From: Chondrosia reniformis
Lineage: Eukaryota > Porifera > Demospongiae > Chondrillida > Chondrillidae
Length of the DNA stretch: 64,000 nucleotides
Reading direction: 5' to 3'
Assembly (NCBI GenBank): GCA_947172415.1
Contig: OX359190.1
Span: 9,300,001 to 9,364,000 of the forward strand
Below, one piece after another: positions 36,749 through 51,380 of this stretch (position 1 is the first letter of the stretch; each line of letters starts with the position of its first letter). A model generated the notes under the pieces. It saw only the letters and a program-made list of their open reading frames with translations. It had not been told where the DNA came from and searched no databases. Both the position numbers and the translations under genes were made by a program.

Positions 36749-38539
36749 TTAGTTTGTCTTAATGTCAACACTTAAGTAAAGACAATCATTCTGCAAGTAA
36801 ACAATGTTCTTTTCTGTATTATGGGATAGGTTGGTATGGCGGATGAATTCATTTTTACCCCAGCCTCCGGATCGCCCTTCTTTAACACGACCACTAAAAG
36901 CTTCTGAAGCATTTTCATTATATTTAATGGTTTTTGAGTGATGGTTATTTGATTGCAGTTGGTTTAGTAAGGTGACTGTGATTGTTCCTCTGAATGGCCA
37001 CTTGAGATTGTCATCATTTTCACCTTTCATCAGATGTGTGAACACTGACACATGTGTACCTTTACCATCACCACTTCCATTGGCATAAACTTTCAGACAC
37101 ATCTTGTAACCTCCAAAATGAGAGTAGAATGGAGCACTGTACCATTCTGTGTTCATCCTGGTTTTATATTCAAATCCAGACAGTCGGATAATGTGAGGTG
37201 GTTGATATGAGAGAGGGGTACTCAGCCATGGTCCAGGAGGTGCTGAAGGAGTGGCCTCTTCATTTGTATGGAAATCTCCTGGTTCTACTTCAACACTGTC
37301 TATTCTGAAGTAAAGAGCATCTCCTTTCAAATAGCAACAATTCTTCTCTTCTTTGTACTTTAGGTCATTGTGTGAAATGAGTTTAGGTGTGCCCCTACCA
37401 GTACCTCTTCCTTTCATAACTCGGTTGGTAGAATTAGCTGAAATCTCATTTGCAGGTGGGATGGTATATGAGTGATGGTTATCGGGCTGTAGTTGGTTGA
37501 GTAAGGTGACTGTGATTGTTCCTCTGAATGGCCACTTGAGTATGTCATCGTTTTCACTTTTTATCAGATGTATGTACACTGATACGTGTGTACCTTTACC
37601 ATCACCAAATCCATTGGCATAAACACGCAGACACATATTGTAACCTCCAAAATGAGAGTAGAATGGAGCACTGTACCATTCTGTATCTTGTTTCTTCATG
37701 ATATCAAAATTATCCATCCTTATAATCAAAGGAGGAAGAGGGTAACAGGAGGGTTTAGAGCAAAGCCAGTGGCGGAAGGGAAGTTCAAAAGGTTCCCTTG
37801 AACAAGATCTTGACAAAGCCATAGTCACCTTACTTATGTTATTCATGGCTTTCTCCAAGTGGCTGTCCTTCTCATCTTGAAGATGCTTTTTAAGATCCTT
37901 CCTATTAATCACTGAATCACATCCAATTTGGAAATATTCACAAGCTACCAGTTCTTCCTCACATGTTGCTAAATGATGCTTCATGTCACCACGTTTCACT
38001 GTCTTCCTACATCCAGCAGGACAAGGAAGAGGAAAGGAACTGCAGATGGTGTAGTGAGAAGTAGAGATTAAGTCAAACACTCCTTCCCGTCCACAGTGAG
38101 GACAGGGAAATGGACGCAGCTTGCATTCCTTGTCAGCGTGATCTTTCATTTTATGTCGCTGACCTCTCACTCCACACTTCATAGGGCAGGGTATTACCCC
38201 AAAGGAACACTTTCTGGTCATGTGATCATCACACTCTCCAAGATCTCCTTGCCACTTGCAACCCCGCTTACTATTCAAACATTTCACTTGTAGATTTCTA
38301 ATCTGTCTCATTGTTCGATTATCAGCAAAGAGCTGACATTCAACTCTGCAAACAGGACATTGATTTAAGACCTTGATACATCCAGCACAGAAAATATGGC
38401 CGCAAGATGTCTGTTTAGCATCATTAACCAGTTCAAGGCAAATGGGACATTTCAGTTCTTCAAGTAGTCCTGGATCCCTCAACAGGAAAGTGTACTCTTT
38501 TCCCTTGTAACTAAACTCTTTTGTATAGAAGTCGGTCAT
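36749..38539 (-). CDS. TRAF-like protein T1: RING - TRAF zinc fingers - MATH - MATH
   Basis: An intronless gene of 596 residues. A C3HC4 RING spans residues 31-64 (C31, C34, C46, H48, C51, C54, C61, C64), the hallmark of an E3 ubiquitin ligase. Cys/His-rich TRAF-type zinc fingers cover about 87-225 (for example CKWQGDLGECDDHMTRKC). Two TRAF-C/MATH domains follow, about 271-420 and 449-595. Each contains the signature WYSAPFYSHFGGYxMCLxVYANG, GDGKGTHVSV and LKWPFRGTITVTLLNQLQ, close to the TRAF2 motifs GYKMCLRIYLNGDG and LLRWPF. Canonical TRAFs have one MATH and a trimerising coiled coil; here the MATH is doubled and I see no heptad coiled coil. A cytosolic receptor-adaptor/ligase role is inferred. 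The stop faces the AGAP stop, 320 bases away. A TGATGTAA site lies at 38596-38603, 57 bases before the ATG. Confidence 0.92.
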   Translation of the reverse strand: MTDFYTKEFSYKGKEYTFLLRDPGLLEELKCPICLELVNDAKQTSCGHIFCAGCIKVLNQCPVCRVECQLFADNRTMRQIRNLQVKCLNSKRGCKWQGDLGECDDHMTRKCSFGVIPCPMKCGVRGQRHKMKDHADKECKLRPFPCPHCGREGVFDLISTSHYTICSSFPLPCPAGCRKTVKRGDMKHHLATCEEELVACEYFQIGCDSVINRKDLKKHLQDEKDSHLEKAMNNISKVTMALSRSCSREPFELPFRHWLCSKPSCYPLPPLIIRMDNFDIMKKQDTEWYSAPFYSHFGGYNMCLRVYANGFGDGKGTHVSVYIHLIKSENDDILKWPFRGTITVTLLNQLQPDNHHSYTIPPANEISANSTNRVMKGRGTGRGTPKLISHNDLKYKEEKNCCYLKGDALYFRIDSVEVEPGDFHTNEEATPSAPPGPWLSTPLSYQPPHIIRLSGFEYKTRMNTEWYSAPFYSHFGGYKMCLKVYANGSGDGKGTHVSVFTHLMKGENDDNLKWPFRGTITVTLLNQLQSNNHHSKTIKYNENASEAFSGRVKEGRSGGWGKNEFIRHTNLSHNTEKNIVYLQNDCLYLSVDIKTN

Positions 38540-39090
38540 TCTAGAAAAAAGGTCAATCTAATCTAGCTGAATCTACACTGTGCACACATGAGGTCTGATG
38601 TAATATTGGGAGGGAGTGAATATTTTGCCATATTAGGTTAATATGAATATATTTGTCAATTCCCCTTTGGCTACTTGAACTAACAAAATCTGTTGAATAA
38701 AAACATTTTGATTACATAAGAACAGCTGCAGGTGATACTACTTGTAAAGGTATAGACTCTTATATAGTATAGTACAATAAAGTGGTCATATATATACTAG
38801 GTAATATAACAAGACACAACATATATATACACTGCACATATAATACATACTTGTATTCAAGTTAACTAAACGTGTACATCACTTCCATAGGATGATGACA
38901 CTTAAAATGTGGCCAAAGAATTTCGCATTGCAAAACAGACTCTTAAGCACAAAGGTGTCAAGTTAATGTTCAATAATAGTTATAGTAGATATACAAAATT
39001 GTGTTGTATAATATTATAGTAAGTTGAGATGTGTATGTGTTATTGGTAATACGTAAATTATACTTATTAATAATTATTATATTAGTTAAA
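38540..39090. promoter_or_regulatory. T1 upstream region and array junction
   Basis: It starts with a block conserved in front of the TRAF-like genes (acatgaggtctgatgtaat, then gggagggagtgaat and ttgccatatta). The remainder is AT-rich and similar to the upstream regions of T2 and T4. It ends where the second copy of the AGAP 3' exons begins. No other gene was seen. Confidence 0.55.
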
Positions 39091-39091
39091 T

Positions 39092-41008
<1,917 letters not shown>

Positions 41009-41354
41009 ATGACTTGTATTTAATGATTTATTTGAAATTGTAAGAATTCTTAATTTGCTTTTCCATATCTCATTTTCAATTTTGTAGTAAGTGTAGTTTG
41101 TAGTTTGTAAAACACTAAATCAAAAACACTTAATGTGTATTAATATCTGATTTTGACTAACTTGTATATATGTAGCAGCCTATTTGAGAGGCAATATTAT
41201 TATACTATTGTGTATTATATTTTATATGAAATTTTTTACTGATTTCAATTAAATATTATACAACAAGTAAATTACGCAAAATGTTACACAATGTCATAGT
41301 TCATATGTATTACATTTGCTATTAGATGAATTACTATTACTTTAAAATGAACTA

Positions 41355-43145
41355 CTAGTCTGTCTTAATATCAACACTGAAGTAAAGACAATCATTCTGC
41401 AAGTAAACAATGTTTTCTTCTGTATTATGGGATAGCTCAGTATGGAGGATGAATTTATGGTAACCCCAGCCCTCAGATCTCCCTTCTTTAACACGACCAC
41501 TAGTATCTTCTGAAGTGTTTTCATCGTAGATAAGGGTTTCTGAGTGATGGTTATTTCGCTGTAGTTGGTTGAGTAAGGTGAATGTGATTGTTCCTCTGAA
41601 TGGCCACTTGAGATTGTCATCATTTTCACCTTTCATCAGACATGTGAACACTGACACGTGTGTACCTTTACCATCACCATATCCATTGGCATCAACACGC
41701 AGACACATCTTGTAACCTCCAAAATGAGAGTAGAATGGAGCACTGTACCATTCTGTGTTCATTCTGGTTTTAGGTTCAAATCCGGACAGTCGGATAATGT
41801 GAGGTGGTTGATATGAGAGAGGGGCACTCAGCCATGATCCAGGAGGTGCTGAGGGTGTGGCTTCTTCACTTGTATGGAAATCTCCTGGTTCTACTTCAAC
41901 ACTGTCTATTCTAAGGTAGAGAGTATCTCCTTTCAAATAGCAACTATTCTTCTCTTCACTGTACTTTAGGTCATTGTGTGTAATTAGTTTATGTGTACCC
42001 CAACCAGCTCCTCTTCCTTTCATAACTTGGTTGGTATAGTCTCCTGCAATCTCTTCAGTATAATTAATTTTAACCAAGCGATGGTTATCTGGCTGCAGTT
42101 GGTTGAGTAAGGTGATTGTGATTGTTCCTCTGAATGGCCACTTGAGATTGTCATCATTTTCACCTTTCATCAAATGTATGTACACTGACACGTGTGTACC
42201 TTTACCATCACCATTGCCATTGGCATCAACACACAGACACATCTTGTAACCTCCAAAATGACAGTAGAATGGAGCACTAAACCACTGTATATTCTGGTTC
42301 TTCATTTCACCAAATTTATCCATCCTTATAATCAAAGGAGGAAGAGGGTAACAGGAAGGCTTAGAGCAAAGCCAGTGGCAGAAGGGAAGTTCAAAAGGTT
42401 CCCTTGAACAAGATCTAGACAAGGCCATAGTAAGTCCACTTACAGTATCCAACGACTTCTCCAAGTGGCTATCCTTCTCATCTTGAAGATGCTTTTTGAG
42501 GTCCTTCCTCTTAATGACCGAATCACATCCAATCTGGTAATATTTACAAGCTACCAATTCTTCCTCACATGTTGCTAAATGATGCTTCATGTCACCTCGT
42601 TTCACTGACTTCTTACATCCAGTGGGACAAGGAAGAGGAAAGGAACTGCAGATGGTGTTGTGAGAAGTAGAGATTAAGTCAAACACTCCTTCTCGTCCAC
42701 AGTGACGACAGGGAAATGGACGCAGCTTGCAATCTTTGTCAGCGTGATCCTTCATTTTACGTCGCTGACCTCTCACTCCACACTTCATAGGGCAAGGTAT
42801 TACTTCAAAGGAACACTTGCTGGTCATGTGATCATCACACTCTCCAAGATCTCCCTGCCACTCGCAACCTTGCTTACTATTCAAACATTTCACTTGTAGA
42901 TTTCTAACCTGCCTCATTGTTCGATTATCAGGAAATATCTGACACTCAGCTTTGCAAATAGGACAGCTATTGAGGGTCTTGATACATCCAGCACAGAAAA
43001 TATGGCCGCAAGATGTCTGTTTAGCATCATTAACCAGTTCTAGGCAAATTGGACATTTCAGTTCTTCAAGTTGTCCTGGATCCTTCAACAGGAAAGTGTA
43101 CTCTTTTCCCTTGTAACTAAACTCTTTTAAATAGGAATCGTTCAT
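41355..43145 (-). CDS. TRAF-like protein T2: RING - TRAF zinc fingers - MATH - MATH
   Basis: 596 residues, intronless, and co-linear with T1 over its full length. The start MNDSYLKEFSYKG lies directly before the RING (CPICLEL...CGHIFCAGC...CPIC, all eight ligands present). MATH1 has diverged at QWFSAPFYCHFGGYKMCLCVDANG; MATH2 keeps the EWYSAPFYSHFGGYKMCLRVDANG form. The segment after LLNQLQ differs from T1 in both MATH domains (for example DNHRLVKINYTEEIAGDYTNQV in MATH1). It sits between AGAP copies 2 and 3. Its stop is 347 bases from the AGAP copy 2 stop, the same convergent geometry as T1 and AGAP. A TGATGTAAT motif starts at 43204, 59 bases before the ATG. Confidence 0.92.
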   Translation of the reverse strand: MNDSYLKEFSYKGKEYTFLLKDPGQLEELKCPICLELVNDAKQTSCGHIFCAGCIKTLNSCPICKAECQIFPDNRTMRQVRNLQVKCLNSKQGCEWQGDLGECDDHMTSKCSFEVIPCPMKCGVRGQRRKMKDHADKDCKLRPFPCRHCGREGVFDLISTSHNTICSSFPLPCPTGCKKSVKRGDMKHHLATCEEELVACKYYQIGCDSVIKRKDLKKHLQDEKDSHLEKSLDTVSGLTMALSRSCSREPFELPFCHWLCSKPSCYPLPPLIIRMDKFGEMKNQNIQWFSAPFYCHFGGYKMCLCVDANGNGDGKGTHVSVYIHLMKGENDDNLKWPFRGTITITLLNQLQPDNHRLVKINYTEEIAGDYTNQVMKGRGAGWGTHKLITHNDLKYSEEKNSCYLKGDTLYLRIDSVEVEPGDFHTSEEATPSAPPGSWLSAPLSYQPPHIIRLSGFEPKTRMNTEWYSAPFYSHFGGYKMCLRVDANGYGDGKGTHVSVFTCLMKGENDDNLKWPFRGTITFTLLNQLQRNNHHSETLIYDENTSEDTSGRVKEGRSEGWGYHKFILHTELSHNTEENIVYLQNDCLYFSVDIKTD

Positions 43146-43660
43146 TCTAGAAAAAGAGGGTCAATCAGATCTACGTAGATCTACACTTTGCACACATGAG
43201 GTCTGATGTAATTTGGAGGGAGTGAATATTTTGCCATATTAGGTAAATATGAATATACTTGTTAATCCCCCTTTGGTCACTTGAACTAACAAAATCTGTT
43301 GAATAAAACATTTTGATTACATAAGATCAGGTGATGCTACTTGTAAAGGTATATAGTACAATAAAGTGGTCATATACTAGGTAGCAAGACAACATATATA
43401 CACTTAACATACAAAAGTGACATGTACTCAAGTTAACTAAACGTGTACATCACTTCCATAGGATGATGACACTTAAAATGTGACCAAAAAATTTGGCATT
43501 GCAAAACAGATTCCCAAGCACAAAAGGTGTCAAGTTAATGTTCAATAACAATTATAATAGATATACAAAATTATGTTGTAATATAATGTAAGTTGAGATG
43601 TGTACATGTTATTGGTAACACTTACGTATATTGTACTTATGAATTGTTATTGTTGTTAAA
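43146..43660. promoter_or_regulatory. T2 upstream region and array junction
   Basis: It carries the conserved acatgaggtctgatgtaat block and AT-rich sequence that aligns with 38540-39090. No gene was seen. Confidence 0.5.
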
Positions 43661-46184
<2,524 letters not shown>

Positions 46185-46512
46185 ATGACTTGTATTTAAT
46201 GATTTATTTGAAATTGTAAGAATTCTTATTTTATTTTTTCCATATCTCATTTTCAATTTGAAGGAGTTGCAAATTCTACCAAAAACACTTTATTATGTGT
46301 TTTTGTATTTATATCTGATTATGACTAACTTGTACTGTATGACATTTTACATATTGTAAATATATAGCAGCCTATAGCTATATATGCAGAATTACGTATA
46401 TTTACATATACAATAATGAAAGCTTATACTCAATTCAATTATTACAGTAAGTAAATTACAAAATGTACATACGTATTACACAAAATGTATATATGCTACT
46501 GTAGATGAACTA

Positions 46513-47112
46513 CTAGTCTGTCTTAATGTCAACACTGAAGTAAAGACAATCATTCTTTAAGTAAACTGTACTCTTTCCTTTATTATGGAATAGCTCAGTA
46601 TGGAGGATGAATTTACAGATACCACAGCCTCTAGATTTCCCTTCTTTAACACGACCACTAGTATCTTCTGAAACACTTTCATCATAGATAAGGGTACGTG
46701 GGTGATGGCTATTTGGCTGTAGTTGGTTGAGTAAGGTGACTGTGATTGTTCCTCTGAATGGCCACTTGAGATTGTCATCATTTTCACCTTTCATCAGATG
46801 TGTGAACACCGACACGTGTGTACCTTCCCAGCACCACTTCCATTGGCATCAACATTCAGACACATCTTGTATAACCTCCAAAATGAGAGTAGAATGGAGC
46901 ACCATATACCAATCTGTGTTCTGTTATCAAAAGTATCCATCTGTATAATCCAAAGAGGAAGAGGGTAGCAGGAGGGTTTAGAGCGAAGCCAGTGGCGGAA
47001 AGGAGGTTCATAAGGCTCACCAGTATAGGATCTAGACAAAGCCATAGTAAGTGCTTTTACAATAACCAATGACTTCTCCAAGTGGCCCTCCTTCTCATCT
47101 TGAAGATGCTTA
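46513..47112 (-). pseudogene. TRAF-like remnant T3 (MATH fragments only)
   Basis: The C-terminal part (46513-46815) is the second half of a MATH domain (HLMKGENDDNLKWPFRGTITVT, ending FSVDIKTD). Upstream, 46794-47081 holds the linker before MATH1 (ALSRSYTGEPYEPPFRHWL) and the beginning of a MATH domain with frameshifts (WCSILLSFWRLYKMCLNVDANG). The middle is gone, so MATH1 and MATH2 have been fused into one by deletion. The RING and zinc fingers are missing: homology stops at the LQDEKEGHLEK region near 47110, where an AGAP fragment begins. It is non-functional. Confidence 0.85.
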
Positions 47113-47113
47113 T

Positions 47114-47275
47114 TGTTACTGCAATGCTACCAGTGAGTGAAGGAGGCTTTCTCCATACTCTGAAGGCTGTGGTGATGTTTGAGGTGTTCCTCTAAATTAT
47201 GTAGAACCAGAATGGGCCTCACTGAACTTGGGATGTCTGCTTTGCATCAACTGGGTCTTGATGCATGGAGGTAAA
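47114..47275 (+). pseudogene. AGAP ArfGAP-exon fragment (copy 3b)
   Basis: A short piece of the zinc-finger exons with the intron between them (tactgcaatgctaccagtga through tttgcatcaactgggtcttg). About 58 bases coding the [16 protein letters not shown] segment are deleted. It is joined on the left to the truncated T3 gene. It is the remnant of a fourth array unit that collapsed. Confidence 0.8.
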
Positions 47276-47624
47276 TTAAATATGTTTAGATCTATCACTT
47301 TGAAAATTGCTGTTGTATATAATATCTGGTATAGATACTACATAATTTGCATGAATTTTAACAAAGAGTTGCAGGTGTTTTTGTATTTATATCTGATAAC
47401 AGCTATAAACTTAAAGCTTGTATTCATTATATGTAAGTATATAAATAGCATGAGAGGGAACTACTCTGTATATATATTCATTGCAGTAAGCTTAAGTATG
47501 AACCTTTATTGAGTTCAATTAGATTGTACATGTACAGCAAGTATAATACAAAAAGTACATTACATGTTATACAAAATGTTAATATACTGTACGTATATTA
47601 CATTTTCTGCTACTAGATGAGTTA
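47276..47624. other. Collapsed array spacer
   Basis: AT-rich remnants of the AGAP intron (tttgcatgaattttaacaaagagttgca) fuse directly to sequence that elsewhere follows a TRAF-like stop (tttgtatttatatctgat). There is no gene. Confidence 0.5.
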
Positions 47625-49412
47625 TTAGTCTCTCTTAATGTCAACACTGAAGTAAAGACAATCATTCTTTAAGTAAACTGTACGCTTTTCTGTATTATGG
47701 GATAGTTCATTCTGGGGTATGAATTTACGGTTACCCCTAGCTCCAGATCTCCCTTCTTTAATACAACTAAAATATTGTAGGGTACCTTCATCATAGGTAA
47801 TGGTAGTTGAGTGATGGTTATCTGACTGCAGTTGGTTTAGTAAGGTGACTGTGATTGTTCCTCTGAATGGCCACTTGAGATTGTCATCATTTTCACCTTT
47901 CACTAGACATGTGTACACTGACACATGTGTACCTTTACCATTACCACTTCCATTGGCATAAACTTTCAGACACATCTTGTAACCTCCAAAATGAGAGTAG
48001 AATGGAGCACTGTACCATTCTGTGTTCATCCTGGTTTTAGATTCAAATCCAGACAGTCGGATAATGTGAGGTGGTTGATATGAGAGAGGGGCACTCAGCC
48101 ATGGTCCAGGAGGTGCTGGGGGTGTGGCTTCTTCATTTGTATGGAAATCTCCTGGTTCTACTTCAACACTGTCTATTCTGAAGTAGAGAGCATCTCCTTT
48201 CAAATAGCAACTATTCTTTTCTTCATTGTATTTTAGGTCATTGTGTGTAATTAGTTTATATGTGCCTCTACCAGTACCTCTTCCTTTCATAACTCGAATG
48301 GTAGAATCTGGTGACATCTCATTAACAAAATGGGCATTTTGAGAGCAATGATTATTTGGTTGTAGTTGATTGAGTAAGGTGAATGTGCTTTTTCCTCTGA
48401 ATGGCCATTTGAGATTGTCATCATTTTCACCTTTCATCAGACATGTGAACACTGACACGTGTGTACCTTTGCCATCACCATTTCCATTGGCATAAACGTT
48501 CAGACACATCTTGTAACCTCTAAAATGAGAGAAGAATGGATCACTGTACCATTCTGTGTTCTGTTTCTTCATGTTATCAAAATTATCCATCTTTATAATC
48601 AAAGGAGGAAGAGGGTAACAGGAAGGCTTAGAGCAAAGCCAGTGGCGGAAGGGAGGTTCAGCAGATTCTCCAAGACATACTCGTGACAGAACCATATTCA
48701 TCATACTTATGTTACTCATGGCTTTCTCCAAGTGGCCCTCCTTCTCATCTTGAAAATGCTTTTTGAGATTCTTCCCCTTAATCACTGAATCACATCCAAT
48801 TTGTAAATATTCACAAGCTACCAGTTCTTCCTCACATGTAGCTAGGTGATGCCTCATGTCACCTCGTTTTACTGTCTTCCTACATCCAGCGGGACAAGGA
48901 AGAGGAAAGGAAGTGCAGATCGTGTAGTGAGAAGTAGTGATTAAGTCAAACACTCCTTCTCGTCCACAGTGACGACAGGGAAATGGACGCAGCTTGCATT
49001 CCTTATCAGCGTGATCCTTCATCTTACGTCGCTGACCTCTCACTCCACACTTCATAGGGCAAGGTATTACCTCAAAGGAACACTTTCTGGTCATGTGATC
49101 ATCACACTCTCCAAGATCTCCCTGCCACTTGCAACCATGTTCACTATTCAAACATTTCACTTGTAGATTTCTAATCTGCCTCATTGTTCGATTATCAGGA
49201 AAGATCTGACACTCAGCTTTGCAAACAGGACAACTATTGAGGGTCTTGATACATCCAGCACAAAAAACATGGCCGCAAGATGTTAGTTGAACTTCATCAA
49301 CCAGTTCAAGGCAAATGGGACATTTCAGTTCTTCAAGTAGTCCTGGATCCTTCAACAGGAAAGTGTACTCTCTTCCCTTGTAACTAAACTCTTTTGAATA
49401 GGAGTCGGTCAT
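47625..49412 (-). CDS. TRAF-like protein T4: RING - TRAF zinc fingers - MATH - MATH
   Basis: 595 residues, intronless, starting MTDSYSKEFSYKGREY. All RING ligands are present, but the loop reads ELVDEVQLTSCGHVFCAGC where the others have ELVNDAKQTSCGH. MATH1 shows several non-conservative changes in otherwise fixed motifs (WYSDPFFSHFRGYKMCL, WPFRGKSTFTLLNQLQ). In MATH2 the variable segment is one residue shorter (EGTLQYFSCIKEGRSGARGNRKF). Its upstream region matches T1 and T2 (TGATGTAAT from 49468, 56 bases before the ATG). It lies between the collapsed unit and AGAP copy 4. Confidence 0.92.
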   Translation of the reverse strand: MTDSYSKEFSYKGREYTFLLKDPGLLEELKCPICLELVDEVQLTSCGHVFCAGCIKTLNSCPVCKAECQIFPDNRTMRQIRNLQVKCLNSEHGCKWQGDLGECDDHMTRKCSFEVIPCPMKCGVRGQRRKMKDHADKECKLRPFPCRHCGREGVFDLITTSHYTICTSFPLPCPAGCRKTVKRGDMRHHLATCEEELVACEYLQIGCDSVIKGKNLKKHFQDEKEGHLEKAMSNISMMNMVLSRVCLGESAEPPFRHWLCSKPSCYPLPPLIIKMDNFDNMKKQNTEWYSDPFFSHFRGYKMCLNVYANGNGDGKGTHVSVFTCLMKGENDDNLKWPFRGKSTFTLLNQLQPNNHCSQNAHFVNEMSPDSTIRVMKGRGTGRGTYKLITHNDLKYNEEKNSCYLKGDALYFRIDSVEVEPGDFHTNEEATPPAPPGPWLSAPLSYQPPHIIRLSGFESKTRMNTEWYSAPFYSHFGGYKMCLKVYANGSGNGKGTHVSVYTCLVKGENDDNLKWPFRGTITVTLLNQLQSDNHHSTTITYDEGTLQYFSCIKEGRSGARGNRKFIPQNELSHNTEKRTVYLKNDCLYFSVDIKRD

Positions 49413-49910
49413 TCTAGAAAAAGAGTGTCAATCGGATCTACGTAGATCTACACTGACACATGAGGTCTGATGTAATCTTGGGAGGGAGTGAATATTTTGC
49501 CATATTAGGTAAATATGAATATATTTGTCAATCCCCCTTTGGTCACTTGAACTAACAAAATCTGTTGAATAAATACATTTTGATTACATAAGATCAGGTG
49601 ATGCTACTTGTAAAAGTATAGACTCTTATATAGGTGGTCAAGACAAGCAAGACACAACGTATATATACACTGCACATACAAGAGTGACATGTACTCAAGT
49701 TAAACTAAATGTGTACATCACTTCCATAGGATGAAATGTGGCCAAAGAATTTCGCATGGCAAACAGATTCTTCAGTCAGTCAAGTTAATGTTCAATAACA
49801 GTTATAGTAGATATACAAAATTGTGTTGTATAATATAATGTAAGTTGAGATATGTACATTTTGTTGGCAATACTTATGTATATTGTACTTGTGAATTGTT
49901 ATTGTGGTTA
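49413..49910. promoter_or_regulatory. T4 upstream region and array junction
   Basis: It has the conserved acatgaggtctgatgtaatc block, then AT-rich sequence aligning with the T1 and T2 upstream regions. No gene was seen. Confidence 0.5.
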
Positions 49911-49912
49911 AA

Positions 49913-51272
<1,360 letters not shown>

Positions 51273-51380
51273 ATTAATGACTTGTATTTAATGATTAATT
51301 TAAAATTGTAAGAATTCTTATTCAAAACACTTAGTACACAAAATGTCATAGGTAAAATGTATCACTTTAAAATGAGTATA

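Noticed and set aside
41342-41629. Second-frame minus-strand ORFs over the MATH2 regions (also 46557-46787)
   Set aside because: Out-of-frame shadows of the TRAF-like coding sequence.
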